Assembly: GCA_963744225.1 (NCBI GenBank)
Contig: CAVUSV010000005.1
Span: forward strand, 310,001-374,000
Direction of reading: 5' to 3'
Origin: Bog-473 sp963744225
GTDB lineage: Bacteria > Actinomycetota > Acidimicrobiia > Acidimicrobiales > RAAP-2
Length of the DNA: 64,000 nt
Positions 34,917 through 42,577 of the stretch are shown here, piece by piece (the stretch's first letter is position 1; the number at the start of each line of letters is the position of its first letter). The translations under genes were made by a program, and so were the position numbers. The notes below the pieces were generated by a model. The model made no database searches, was not told the origin of the DNA, and was given only the letters and a program-made list of their open reading frames with translations.

Positions 34917-35700
34917 GTGCGCGTGACGGGCACTGGCCAGGACGCGGCGCGGCGCGTCGCAACACGGCGCGATGAACGCGTGCTGATCGTGTCGATGGAG
35001 CGCAGCGCCAAGCGCAACGCCATCGACCGGGCGATGGCCGATGCCCTGGACGCCGCGCTGACCGAGCTGGACGACGACGACGAGCTGTGGGCAGGGATTC
35101 TGACCGGCACGACCGAAGTGTTCAGCGCCGGGAGCGACCTGACGGCCGGCGGTGACTACGTCACCAGCCGAGGCGGCGAGTACGGCATCATCCGCCGCCG
35201 TCGCCGGAAGCCGCTCATCGCCGCGGTCGAGGGGCCGGCGCTGGGCGGAGGTCTCGAGATCGTGTTGGCCTGTGACCTGGTGGTCGCGGCGCGCAACGCC
35301 CGGTTCGGGCTGCCCGAGGTGGGCCTCGGAGTCATCCCGTCGTGTGCCGGGCTGTTCCGGGCGCCGCGCGCGCTGCCCCTGAACCTGGCCCGCCAGCTCA
35401 TACTCACCGGCCGACCGATCGACGCCCAGCGCGCCTTCGAGGTGGGGTTCGTCAATCTGCTCACGGACCCGGGTAAAGCTCTACAAGAGGCTGAGACTTT
35501 GGCGCGGCAGATCTGCACCAACGCTCCCGTCTCGGTGCAGGCCTGCCTCTCCGCCGTGAACGACTTCGTTGCCGGCGACGACGGGATCGGCTGGGAGCAC
35601 ACCGGGCGCGCGCTCGACCTCAGCCGCACACTCGTCCGATGCCCGCGAGGGCGTCGCCGCCTTTCTCGAAAAGCGGCCCCCGGTCTGGACGGGACGCTGA
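34917..35700 (+). CDS. Enoyl-CoA hydratase/isomerase (crotonase family), frameshifted near the end
   Basis: An approximately 260-residue crotonase. The oxyanion-hole motifs are FSAGSDLTAGGD and AAVEGPALGGGLEIVLACDLVVA, followed by RFGLPEVGLGVIPSCAGLFR with the catalytic-position Glu and the usual helix. One surplus base near 35629 shifts the frame; the true end reads SSDAREGVAAFLEKRPPVW and stops at 35698-35700. Starts GTG 34917 and GTG 34923 are both possible. The enzyme would hydrate enoyl-CoA or a related thioester. It is followed after 100 bp by the GH76 gene, with no obvious pathway link. Confidence 0.85.
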
Positions 35701-35799
35701 CCGCTCCCCCGGGTACGCAGGGCCCAGATCGACCCTGCCGATCGAGCGGCGCCCAGACAGGCACTGACCCGCGAGTGCGATCCGACATCGGGCACCCGC

Positions 35800-36870
35800 G
35801 TGCTGCACGTGGCTGATGAGATCCACCTGCAGCGGGCCACAACGACCCTCGAGGCGATTTGCACGCCCGAGCTCTTCAGCAGGCACACGCATCTCTGGGG
35901 TCGGCGTCGGTGGTGGCTCCGTCGGACGAACGAGACGCTGTGGCCCTACGCGGACGCCTGGTCCGCCCTCTGCACGCTGGCCGGGCTGCCCGGACAGACC
36001 CGGGCACGGGCGCTCCTCGCGGGACGCGTGGATGGGCTGGCCAAGTACCACCGACGCCACCGCGCCGCCCTGCGAGGCACCGGACCGATCGGGTTCGAAT
36101 CCTCGGCCGTCTTCCCACACGGTCGAGGCGGAGACGTGTACTACGACGACAACGCCTGGTTGGGGCTCGCGTTGGACCGCCAGCACAACGTGACGGGAGC
36201 CGTGGACGCGGCGCCGCTCAGCCGCCGATTGTTGGCCTTCGTGGTCAGCGGATGGTCCGAGGTGCCGTCGTGGAGTCATCCCGGCGGGATCCGGTGGAAG
36301 GTCCCCACTTCCAACCGGTCGCGCAACGCGTGCTCGAATGGTCCAGCGGCGGAGCTGGCGGCCCTCCTCCATTTGAGAGATGGCGATCCCACGTCGCTCG
36401 GCTGGGCGGTGCGGATCTACGCCTGGACGTACGACGCGCTCCGCGGCTCCGACCACCTCTATCTCGACCAGATCGCCCCCGACGGCACGCTGCGCTCGGA
36501 GATCTGGAGCTACAACCAGGGCTCGATGATCGGCGCTGGGGTGCTTCTTCATGAGGCCACAGGTCACCGCGACTACCTCACTCAGGCGGAGACCACGGCG
36601 CAGGCCTCCGTGCGACGGTTCTCGGTCGATCGGTTGCTCGCACAGGACGCGGCGTTCAATGCCGTGTTCTTCCGTAACCTGCTTCTCTTGGACCACGTTG
36701 TTCCAAATCCGGCGTATCGGAGCTTGGCCGAGGACTATGCGCAGGCGATGTGGGTGGAGCGACGTGACCCGCGGACGGGCCTCTTCTCGGGCGGAGACTC
36801 CTTCTTGAACAACAGCGCGCCGATGATCCAGATCTACGCGCTGCTCGCGGGGTCGCCTCCCCACGCATGA
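35800..36870 (+). CDS. Glycoside hydrolase family 76 (alpha-1,6-mannanase-like)
   Basis: A 356-residue (alpha/alpha)6-barrel glycosidase. The catalytic Asp pair is D116-D117 in GDVYYDDNAWLGLAL, matching the DD motif of GH76 endo-alpha-1,6-mannanases. Other family features are LWPYADAWSAL, IWSYNQGSMIGAGVLL and FFRNLLLLDHV. No signal peptide is seen, so it may act inside the cell or on imported glycan. GTG 35800 is the best start: the N-terminal helix beginning ATTTLEAICTPEL fits the family. Actinobacteria make alpha-1,6-mannan cores (lipomannan), so turnover of own glycan is one option and use of yeast or plant mannan another. Confidence 0.85.
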   Translation: MLHVADEIHLQRATTTLEAICTPELFSRHTHLWGRRRWWLRRTNETLWPYADAWSALCTLAGLPGQTRARALLAGRVDGLAKYHRRHRAALRGTGPIGFESSAVFPHGRGGDVYYDDNAWLGLALDRQHNVTGAVDAAPLSRRLLAFVVSGWSEVPSWSHPGGIRWKVPTSNRSRNACSNGPAAELAALLHLRDGDPTSLGWAVRIYAWTYDALRGSDHLYLDQIAPDGTLRSEIWSYNQGSMIGAGVLLHEATGHRDYLTQAETTAQASVRRFSVDRLLAQDAAFNAVFFRNLLLLDHVVPNPAYRSLAEDYAQAMWVERRDPRTGLFSGGDSFLNNSAPMIQIYALLAGSPPHA

Positions 36871-37263
36871 CGGCGGAGGCGAGCGAACGTGGCCCTCACT
36901 TCATGATGCCGTGCCGCCATTCGGGGGAATCCCCGATGGGATCGCACCAGGGTGAGAGCAACGGCCGAGGTGGCGCCTTCTGCTCGGGGCGTTGCAGCAC
37001 CTTTCCGGCCCCGAAGAGCCGCCGACGGCTTCCTGCTTCGGCGACGAAGCCAGGGTGGACGGAGCCCGGCCGAGGGGGAAGAAACGGTGCCCACGCTGTC
37101 ATGCAATCGCAACAGAGAGCCCAACGCGCCGGCGCGTCAACGAACTCTTGTGACGAGTTTGTGCGGCCCTGGTCCTAACGGCCCTTGGATCGACTGACGG
37201 GGACCACCAGAATCGAGTGGCGGGGCCAACGTACCGACGGTGGTCCCAACCTTCTCTGACCCC
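36871..37263. other. 393-bp intergenic region before the paralogue pair
   Basis: No convincing gene was found between the GH76 gene and the first of the two paralogues. The right end holds the inverted repeat described separately (37200-37247). The rest is GC-rich sequence with short, poor frames on both strands. Confidence 0.5.
37200..37247 (+). promoter_or_regulatory. Inverted repeat hairpin before paralogue A
   Basis: GGGACCACC (37200-37208) and GGTGGTCCC (37239-37247) are perfect 9-bp arms around a 30-nt loop that contains CCAGAATCG and GCGGGGCC. The right arm ends 16 nt before ATG 37264, and no Shine-Dalgarno sequence is seen. The same layout recurs before paralogue B. Confidence 0.65.
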
Positions 37264-37626
37264 ATGAGTACAGATTCCACGGCACATCTGTGGCGCGTCA
37301 TGGCGAGAGTCGTGCTCCAACGCGTCGCGGCCGCAGAGCATCGGTTCTCAGCCTCCATCGCCCTGAACCGAACCACGATGTTGGCAGCGGCCGACGAGCT
37401 ACAGGCGGCCACGACAGACGCCACAGCATGGCTGGGGTCGCACCCGTGCCCGGATCCGAACCTCGCGCGACACGTTGTGCAACTCCTGAAAACGTGCGCG
37501 GAGGCGGCGCGCACGGCCCAACGGGCGGCGACAGATCCCTCGGCCGACGGCAAACGAGCGATGGTGCGCCTCGGACGTCTTCTCGGCCTTATCGACCTCC
37601 ACTCGAGGGCACTCGACGATTGGTAG
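37264..37626 (+). CDS. Unknown helical protein, paralogue A of a tandem pair
   Basis: A 120-residue, mostly alpha-helical protein with no recognised domain, signal peptide or membrane segment. The most conserved part against paralogue B is HRFSASIALNRTTMLAAADE and LQAATTDATAWLGSHPCPDP; by eye about 68 of 120 positions agree, near 57 percent. The shared N-terminus (MST, then W-R) and C-terminal W support the start at ATG 37264. It has a hairpin just upstream and another (GCTCCC-N5-GGGAGC) at its stop codon. Function unknown; the Ala- and Gln-rich helices suggest a protein-protein or small-molecule binding bundle. Confidence 0.7.
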   Translation: MSTDSTAHLWRVMARVVLQRVAAAEHRFSASIALNRTTMLAAADELQAATTDATAWLGSHPCPDPNLARHVVQLLKTCAEAARTAQRAATDPSADGKRAMVRLGRLLGLIDLHSRALDDW

Positions 37627-37628
37627 CG

Positions 37629-37645
37629 GCTCCCGGTCAGGGAGC
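37629..37645 (+). terminator. Stem-loop at the end of paralogue A
   Basis: GCTCCC-GGTCA-GGGAGC is a perfect 6-bp stem starting 3 nt after the stop codon. There is no T tract. Confidence 0.5.
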
Positions 37646-37863
37646 ACTCTCTCGTCGACGCCAACGGCCCTTGCGCGAGGACGCGACCGCTCGTCGATCC
37701 GGCGCGGCGCGACGCCCTTCCCGTTGGTTGCGACGTACTCGACAGAGCGCGTGCGTGGAGGCACGGACGAATCTCGCGCCGTGCGAGTCAGTGGCCAGCA
37801 CTGCTTCGGCCTGCGCCGCCACCCCCGGCCTTTGTTGTGACCGGGTTGTGGATTGAGGGTCCG

Positions 37864-37890
37864 AACGGCTCTATGGGACAGAGAGCCGTT
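37864..37890 (+). promoter_or_regulatory. Inverted repeat 1 before paralogue B
   Basis: AACGGCTCT (37864-37872) and AGAGCCGTT (37882-37890) form a perfect 9-bp repeat with a 9-nt centre. It may be an operator or a stem-loop of a leader RNA. Confidence 0.6.
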
Positions 37891-37908
37891 GACGCCAGAA
37901 TCGCTTTA

Positions 37909-37959
37909 GGAGCGGGGCCGATTCATTTCGGGGATGTGGTGGGATTTCGGCCCCGCTCC
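37909..37959 (+). promoter_or_regulatory. Inverted repeat 2 (13-bp arms) before paralogue B
   Basis: GGAGCGGGGCCGA (37909-37921) and TCGGCCCCGCTCC (37947-37959) are perfect 13-bp arms around a 25-nt loop. The right arm ends 14 nt before ATG 37974. As with paralogue A, no Shine-Dalgarno sequence follows. CCAGAATCG occurs just before the left arm. Confidence 0.7.
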
Positions 37960-37973
37960 GACCATCGATCATC

Positions 37974-38336
37974 ATGAGCACACAACCGACAGAACAGGAA
38001 TGGCGCACCAAGGCGATGGCGGTCCTGCAACGCGTGACGGCGGCGGAGCGCAGATTCTCCGCGTCGATCAGTGTCAACAGGATCACCGTGTTGGCAGCGG
38101 CGGACGAGCTGCAGGCGGCAACCAGCGACGCCACGAGGTGGCTTACGGCGAATCCCTGTCCCGATGCCAGGCTCCGAGCGCACGTTGCGTGGATGTTGAA
38201 CACATACGCCGACATTGCGCTCGCCGCACAGCACGCCGTTACCGATCCTACGGCGAACACGAAGGCGGTCATGGGCCGTCTGAGATACCTCCTGACGGTC
38301 TTCGATTTCGACTCAGAGACACTAAACGTCTGGTAG
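37974..38336 (+). CDS. Unknown helical protein, paralogue B of a tandem pair
   Basis: A 120-residue helical protein of the same length as paralogue A. Both have the core RFSASI-x2-NR, LAAADELQAAT, NPCPD or HPCPD, and a final Trp. Differences cluster in the C-terminal third (MGRLRYLLTVFDFDSETLNVW here). There are no catalytic-looking clusters of His, Asp or Cys beyond the shared P-C-P-D. The gene is framed by two upstream inverted repeats and a strong hairpin that begins at its stop codon. The tandem duplication with matching control elements suggests that the pair is kept by selection; nothing reveals its task. Confidence 0.72.
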   Translation: MSTQPTEQEWRTKAMAVLQRVTAAERRFSASISVNRITVLAAADELQAATSDATRWLTANPCPDARLRAHVAWMLNTYADIALAAQHAVTDPTANTKAVMGRLRYLLTVFDFDSETLNVW

Positions 38337-38362
38337 CGGCGGACGGCCCTCTCCGTTCGCCG
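38337..38362 (+). terminator. Stem-loop terminator after paralogue B
   Basis: CGGCGGACGG and CCGTTCGCCG form a 10-bp stem (one G-T pair) with a CCCTCT loop, starting at the stop codon. No T tract follows, as is common in actinobacteria. Confidence 0.6.
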
Positions 38363-38484
38363 AGGGGTCGGCCGTGCTGGTCACGTGATTCGCTGCGTCC
38401 CGCGGACCGCAGATAGCCCGAAACTGGTTCACGCTGCGTCGGTTTGTCGTGAGCTGTGCCCACCGCATATCGCGAGTTCGCGCT

Positions 38485-39360
38485 TTATGTTGCTGCGTGG
38501 GTGAGATCCATTTCCCACCATAAGAAGTTCCGGGTCTGGTCGAGGATCTGCTGACGGTGCTCGGCATAAGGCACGTGACACGTCTCGTTCCACGACTCGA
38601 GGAATGCGTCGAGACCTTGAGCTTTCGCCGCATTGACGGTATTCACCGCCCACGAATAGGAGACGAGCGGATCAGTCGTGCAGTGAAAGTCGAGAGCCGG
38701 TGCGTCGCCTGGTGCGATGGTGCCGACGAAGAGCTGTGCACCTGAGAGCGAGACCGCCGCTCGGACCCGCGCCGACGGATCCCCGGAAGAGGAATAGCCG
38801 ACGTTCAGCGCCGTAATGGCCCCCGCGGACGAGCCGCCGATGGCGATGCGGTTCGGATCGATGCGGTAGGTCGTCGCGTTGGTTCGGAGAAACCGCACTG
38901 CGGTTTGTGCGTCTGCGGCGGCCTCATCAATGGCAGACACGCAATTCGATCCGTTCCCCGAGCAGCCTGGCGACTCGAGGCGATAGTTGATCGAGACGTT
39001 CAGGTATCCCTCCTTGGAGAAGGTCGTCGCCTCATCGACGAGTTCGGACGATGTCTTGTCGCCGCAACAAAACGAGCCGCCGTGGACCCAGACAATCGCG
39101 GGCCGAGTCCTCGCGGTGTCGCCAGTCGGCTGGTACAGGTCGAGCTGCAGGTTGATCGTCTGGCCCTCGAGATTCACCGCGCTGCCATACGTCACGTTGC
39201 TGGTCACTGTCACCGCATTGAAGACAGGATCACGGTACCGAACCGGCGCACTACCGGGAGGAGAGATATTGGGCCAATCGCATCCGGCCGTGATGATGGC
39301 CAGCACGGCAAAGACGGGCACCACGAGGCGAAGACGCATGATGGAATATTCGTCCCCCAT
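38485..39360 (-). CDS. Lipoprotein alpha/beta-hydrolase (esterase/lipase, HSL-like)
   Basis: A 291-residue exported esterase. The N-terminus MRLRLVVPVFAVLAIITAGC ends in a lipobox with Cys27, so the enzyme should be lipid-anchored outside the membrane. The oxyanion motif is VWVHGGSFCCGDK, the nucleophile Ser178 is in IAIGGSSAGAITAL, and the Asp and His are probably in DFHCTTDPLVS and ETCHVPYAEH. ATG 39360 is taken as start; ATG 39339 is the alternative. It is divergent from the carboxylesterase/CoA-transferase operon, with 240 bp between them. Likely acts on small esters brought to the cell surface. Confidence 0.82.
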   Translation of the reverse strand: MGDEYSIMRLRLVVPVFAVLAIITAGCDWPNISPPGSAPVRYRDPVFNAVTVTSNVTYGSAVNLEGQTINLQLDLYQPTGDTARTRPAIVWVHGGSFCCGDKTSSELVDEATTFSKEGYLNVSINYRLESPGCSGNGSNCVSAIDEAAADAQTAVRFLRTNATTYRIDPNRIAIGGSSAGAITALNVGYSSSGDPSARVRAAVSLSGAQLFVGTIAPGDAPALDFHCTTDPLVSYSWAVNTVNAAKAQGLDAFLESWNETCHVPYAEHRQQILDQTRNFLWWEMDLTHAAT

Positions 39361-39601
39361 CCCTGCACCCTTAAGCGAAAGACCACGTCGACACAACTGC
39401 CGCGGGATCAGCACCCGAGGTGAGCACACGGGGTGGAACCCGGCGAATGCCTTCACCCGCGGGGAACCTCGGCGATACGGTTACCGTCGCTGGCGGTGCC
39501 AGGCTGGTCGATCGACACTTCTCTCGCTGGCGAAGTGCGAGGCTCGGACAGGGCGAAGCGATCTCCATTCGGTCTCGACGTCCCGAAAGGAAACGGAGTG
39601 C

Positions 39602-41053
39602 ATGGAGGACAACATCGCGACCTCAGACGGTGTGTTGCAGGGCCGCCGGCTGGCAAACGGAGTGCTGCGCTACTGCAATATCCCATTCGCGGCCCCTCCC
39701 GTCGGGCGTCTGCGCTTCCAACCGCCGACACCTCCGTCCCCGTGGTCGGGTGTGCGCGACGCAAGCGAAGTGGGACCGATGCCGTTGCAACGCTTCGGGC
39801 AGGAGGCGCATATGAGCGAGGACTGCCTCTACCTCAACGTGTGGACCCCATCTCCCGAGGGCCGGCGCCCCGTCCTCTTTTGGATTTTCGGGGGCGGCTT
39901 CGAGATCGGCTCAGGCGGTCCCCCTTTTTCCGACGGGGCCAACCTGGCGACGCGGGATGTCGTTGTCGTCAGCGCGAACCACAGGCTCGGCGCACTGGGC
40001 TTTGCCCATCTGGCCGACCTGGGGGAACCAGCGTGGGATGCGTCGTCGAACCTCGGCCATCAGGACCAGGCCGCGGCGCTGCAGTGGGTGCGCACCAACA
40101 TCTCTTCGTTCGGCGGTGACCCCGAGAATGTGACCGTCTTCGGGGAGTCTTCTGGTGCTTTCTCCATCGGTACCCTTCTCGCTCTGCCCTGCGCGCAAGG
40201 TCTTTTCGACAAGGCAATCATGCAAAGCGGCTCAGTCTCGAGAGTCTGGTCCGCTGAGCGGGCGACCAAGGTTGCAGTGGACCTCCTCTCGGCCCTTGGG
40301 TTGCGCACGGCCAGCGAACTCATGTCTGTCCCCGCCCAAAGTATCGTCGCGGCCCAGCAAAGCGTCGTCGACACCGAGGTCGGCCGACGCAATTCGCCGG
40401 GAGGTCGGAGCTGGGGCACGGTGATCGACGGCCGGATCCTTCCCAAAGATCCCGAAGAGTCGCTGCGAGCCGGTGGTGCGGCCCGGGTTCCCCTCATCGT
40501 GGGGGCGAACCGGGAGGAGTGCCAACTCTTTGCGGTCTTCTCGCCGGAGACCTTCGCCGTCGAGAGCCCGGAAGCTCTGGTCGGAGAACTCCGGCGATGT
40601 GTGGGATCCCGCGCCGAGGTCCTGCTTGATGCGTACCGGGCTGAGCGGACCGACGCGGACCTGACCTGGCTGCGATCGCGCTTCTTTACCGATTGGATCT
40701 ACCGTATCCCCGCCCTCAGAGCGGCCTCGGCACAGCGAAAGGCCGGAGGATCCGCATGGCACTACCTGTTCTCCTGGTCCGCACCTGGCCTCGGCGCTGC
40801 ACACGGCATGGAAATTCCCTTCGTCTTCGACCGGCTTGCGGCGAACCTTGAAAGTGACCCCGCCACATTTGAGATCAAGGAGGCCATGGTCGGAGCCTGG
40901 ATCGACTTTGCCAAGACGGGCGATCCGGGATGGCCCCAGTATGACGAGGAAGGGAGCGCCAGCAGCCGCGATTTCGGCGGTGCAGAGCCGCTGACCTTGG
41001 AGCCGCCGCCGGGCACTCGGGCCATATGGTTCGAAGAGGAGCAGCATCGCTGA
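39602..41053 (+). CDS. Type B carboxylesterase
   Basis: A 483-residue cytosolic esterase of the cholinesterase/PnbA family. Family strings are RYCNIPFAAPPVGRLRFQPP, SEDCLYLNVWTP, the oxyanion loop WIFGGGFEIG (Phe where His is usual), and the nucleophile elbow FGESSGAFSI with Ser183. The His is in GAAHGMEIPFVF. ATG 39602 is preceded by GAAAGGAAACGGAG. Its stop overlaps the start of the CoA-transferase gene (TGATG), so the pair is coupled. A likely role is cleavage of an ester to an acid that the next enzyme links to CoA. Confidence 0.88.
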   Translation: MEDNIATSDGVLQGRRLANGVLRYCNIPFAAPPVGRLRFQPPTPPSPWSGVRDASEVGPMPLQRFGQEAHMSEDCLYLNVWTPSPEGRRPVLFWIFGGGFEIGSGGPPFSDGANLATRDVVVVSANHRLGALGFAHLADLGEPAWDASSNLGHQDQAAALQWVRTNISSFGGDPENVTVFGESSGAFSIGTLLALPCAQGLFDKAIMQSGSVSRVWSAERATKVAVDLLSALGLRTASELMSVPAQSIVAAQQSVVDTEVGRRNSPGGRSWGTVIDGRILPKDPEESLRAGGAARVPLIVGANREECQLFAVFSPETFAVESPEALVGELRRCVGSRAEVLLDAYRAERTDADLTWLRSRFFTDWIYRIPALRAASAQRKAGGSAWHYLFSWSAPGLGAAHGMEIPFVFDRLAANLESDPATFEIKEAMVGAWIDFAKTGDPGWPQYDEEGSASSRDFGGAEPLTLEPPPGTRAIWFEEEQHR

Positions 41054-42276
41054 TGCCCGCGCTCGAAGGAAGGCACGAGACCACGCTGTCCGGCACCCTC
41101 GCCGACGTTCGTGTCCTTGACCTGACGCGAAACCTCGCGGGGCCATTCTGCACCATGCTGTTAGCTGACCTGGGTGCCGATGTCATCAAGGTTGAGACCG
41201 TCGGCCGTGGCGACGACACACGTTCCTGGAGTCCTCCCCAGTGGAATGGTCAGAGCAGCGTGTTTCTCTCCGCCAACCGGAACAAGCGGAGCGTTGCGAT
41301 CGACCTGAACTCAGACGCGGGTTGTGACATCGTCCGACGGCTCGCCGAGCAAGTCGACGTCGTCGTGGAGAGTTTTCGTCCCGGTTCGCTGGCGAAACGC
41401 AGGCTCGGTTATCACGACGTCCGCAGCTTGAACGCACGGGTCATCTACTGCTCGATCAGTGCGTACGGGGGCCACGGACCGAAGAGCCAACTTCCCGGCT
41501 ACGACCCGGTTATCCAGGCCGATTCCGGCATAATGGACATGACGGGGTATCCGGACGGGCCGCCCGCGCGGCTTGGCATCGGAGCGATCGATCTCGGGTC
41601 GGCATTGTGGGCGACGATTGGCATCCAGGCCGCACTGCTCACACGAACGCGGACCGGCGAAGGTGCATTGATCGAATCGAGCCTGTTCGAAACGGCGGCG
41701 TGGTGGCTCTCGTACCACCTCACGGGATATCTGGGTTCCGGTAGCGTTCCTACCCGCCAAGGCACGAACACTGGGTTCCTTGCGCCTTACCAGGTGTTCT
41801 CGACAGCCTCCACACACCTATTCGTCGCCGCACCGAATGACCGGCTCTTCACTGAATTAGTCGCGGCGCTCGGGCTGCCCGAGTTGGCTCACGATGCCCG
41901 ATTCCGCCACAACCCGGATCGTGTCGACAACCACGACTCCCTCCGCATCCAACTACAGGAGGCGTTCGCACAACGAACGGCAGAAGAGTGGGTCGCGCAA
42001 CTGAGCGAGCGGGGCATACCGTGCGCGCCAGTCCGCACTGTCGCTGATCTTGCCTCGGACCCGCAGACCGCAGCGCTTGGCCTTCTCACGACCATCGCCC
42101 ACCCCGATATCCCGGAGCTTACGCTTGTCGACACTCCGGTCAGCATCGATGGAGAGCGAGCATCCCACCGCTTTCCGCCCCCCGGTCTCGGCGAACACAC
42201 CGATGAGGTACTCGGCGAGGCCGGGTACGGACAATCGGAGATCGATCGCATGCGAGCCGACGGAGACATTGCCTAG
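41053..42276 (+). CDS. Class III CoA-transferase (CaiB/BaiF family)
   Basis: A 407-residue CoA-transferase. The N-terminus has VRVLDLTRNLAGPFCTMLLA and DLGADVIKVE, then FLSANRNKRSVAIDLNSDAG and GYDPVIQADSGIMDMTG; that last Asp region carries the catalytic Asp of the family. HTDEVLGEAGYGQSEID is the typical C-terminal end. It moves CoA between carboxylic acids, often in the breakdown of aromatic, steroid or branched acids. It overlaps the carboxylesterase gene by one base and is followed by a relic gene on the other strand. Confidence 0.9.
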   Translation: MPALEGRHETTLSGTLADVRVLDLTRNLAGPFCTMLLADLGADVIKVETVGRGDDTRSWSPPQWNGQSSVFLSANRNKRSVAIDLNSDAGCDIVRRLAEQVDVVVESFRPGSLAKRRLGYHDVRSLNARVIYCSISAYGGHGPKSQLPGYDPVIQADSGIMDMTGYPDGPPARLGIGAIDLGSALWATIGIQAALLTRTRTGEGALIESSLFETAAWWLSYHLTGYLGSGSVPTRQGTNTGFLAPYQVFSTASTHLFVAAPNDRLFTELVAALGLPELAHDARFRHNPDRVDNHDSLRIQLQEAFAQRTAEEWVAQLSERGIPCAPVRTVADLASDPQTAALGLLTTIAHPDIPELTLVDTPVSIDGERASHRFPPPGLGEHTDEVLGEAGYGQSEIDRMRADGDIA

Positions 42277-42299
42277 GAGGGAACGAGCTCCGGCACTTC

Positions 42300-42575
42300 A
42301 ACCTAGGGGCGAGAAGACTGCCGACCTCTGTTTCAGTGGCGACATGTTCGTCGGGCCGGGTCAACGCCGCTGGGGAGCGGTGACATCGCCCAGCACGGGG
42401 AGCTCCCCACACCCAGCCATGCGCAGCGTCGACCAGCTGCACTGGAGCCGCCCACGGCGTTTTGGCGAACCCCCCGGGCTCACCCAGATCAGGAGCACGG
42501 GCCAGGCGTCGTGCAGCAAGGTGCACACCCGAAGCGGTCCGTCGGCGGTGACAAGCTCGAGATCGGGCCTGCGGC
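42300..42575 (-). pseudogene. Relic of an FAD-dependent aromatic-ring monooxygenase, C-terminal domain only
   Basis: On the minus strand, pieces in different frames line up in order with the thioredoxin-like C-terminal domain of FAD-binding_3 hydroxylases: PDLELVTADGPLRVCTLLHD, LGEPGGFAKTPWAAPVQLVD, GELPVLGDVTAP and TRPDEHVA. The catalytic FAD part is missing because the spermidine-synthase-like gene begins immediately upstream. With three shifts and a truncation this cannot make a working enzyme. It fills the 301-bp gap between the CoA-transferase and the membrane protein and points to loss of a ring-cleavage function here. Confidence 0.65.
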
Positions 42576-42577
42576 GC

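Larger units (their letters stand above)
37627..37973. other. 347-bp spacer between the two paralogues
   Basis: No gene was found. The left end carries a terminator-like hairpin; the right end holds two successive inverted repeats (37864-37890 and 37909-37959). The middle has no good frame and no recognisable RNA. Confidence 0.5.

Noticed and set aside
36871..37200. A riboswitch after the GH76 gene (GGGTGAGAGCAACGGCCG region)
   Set aside because: No conserved core of the glycine, SAM, c-di-AMP or other common riboswitch classes could be recognised.
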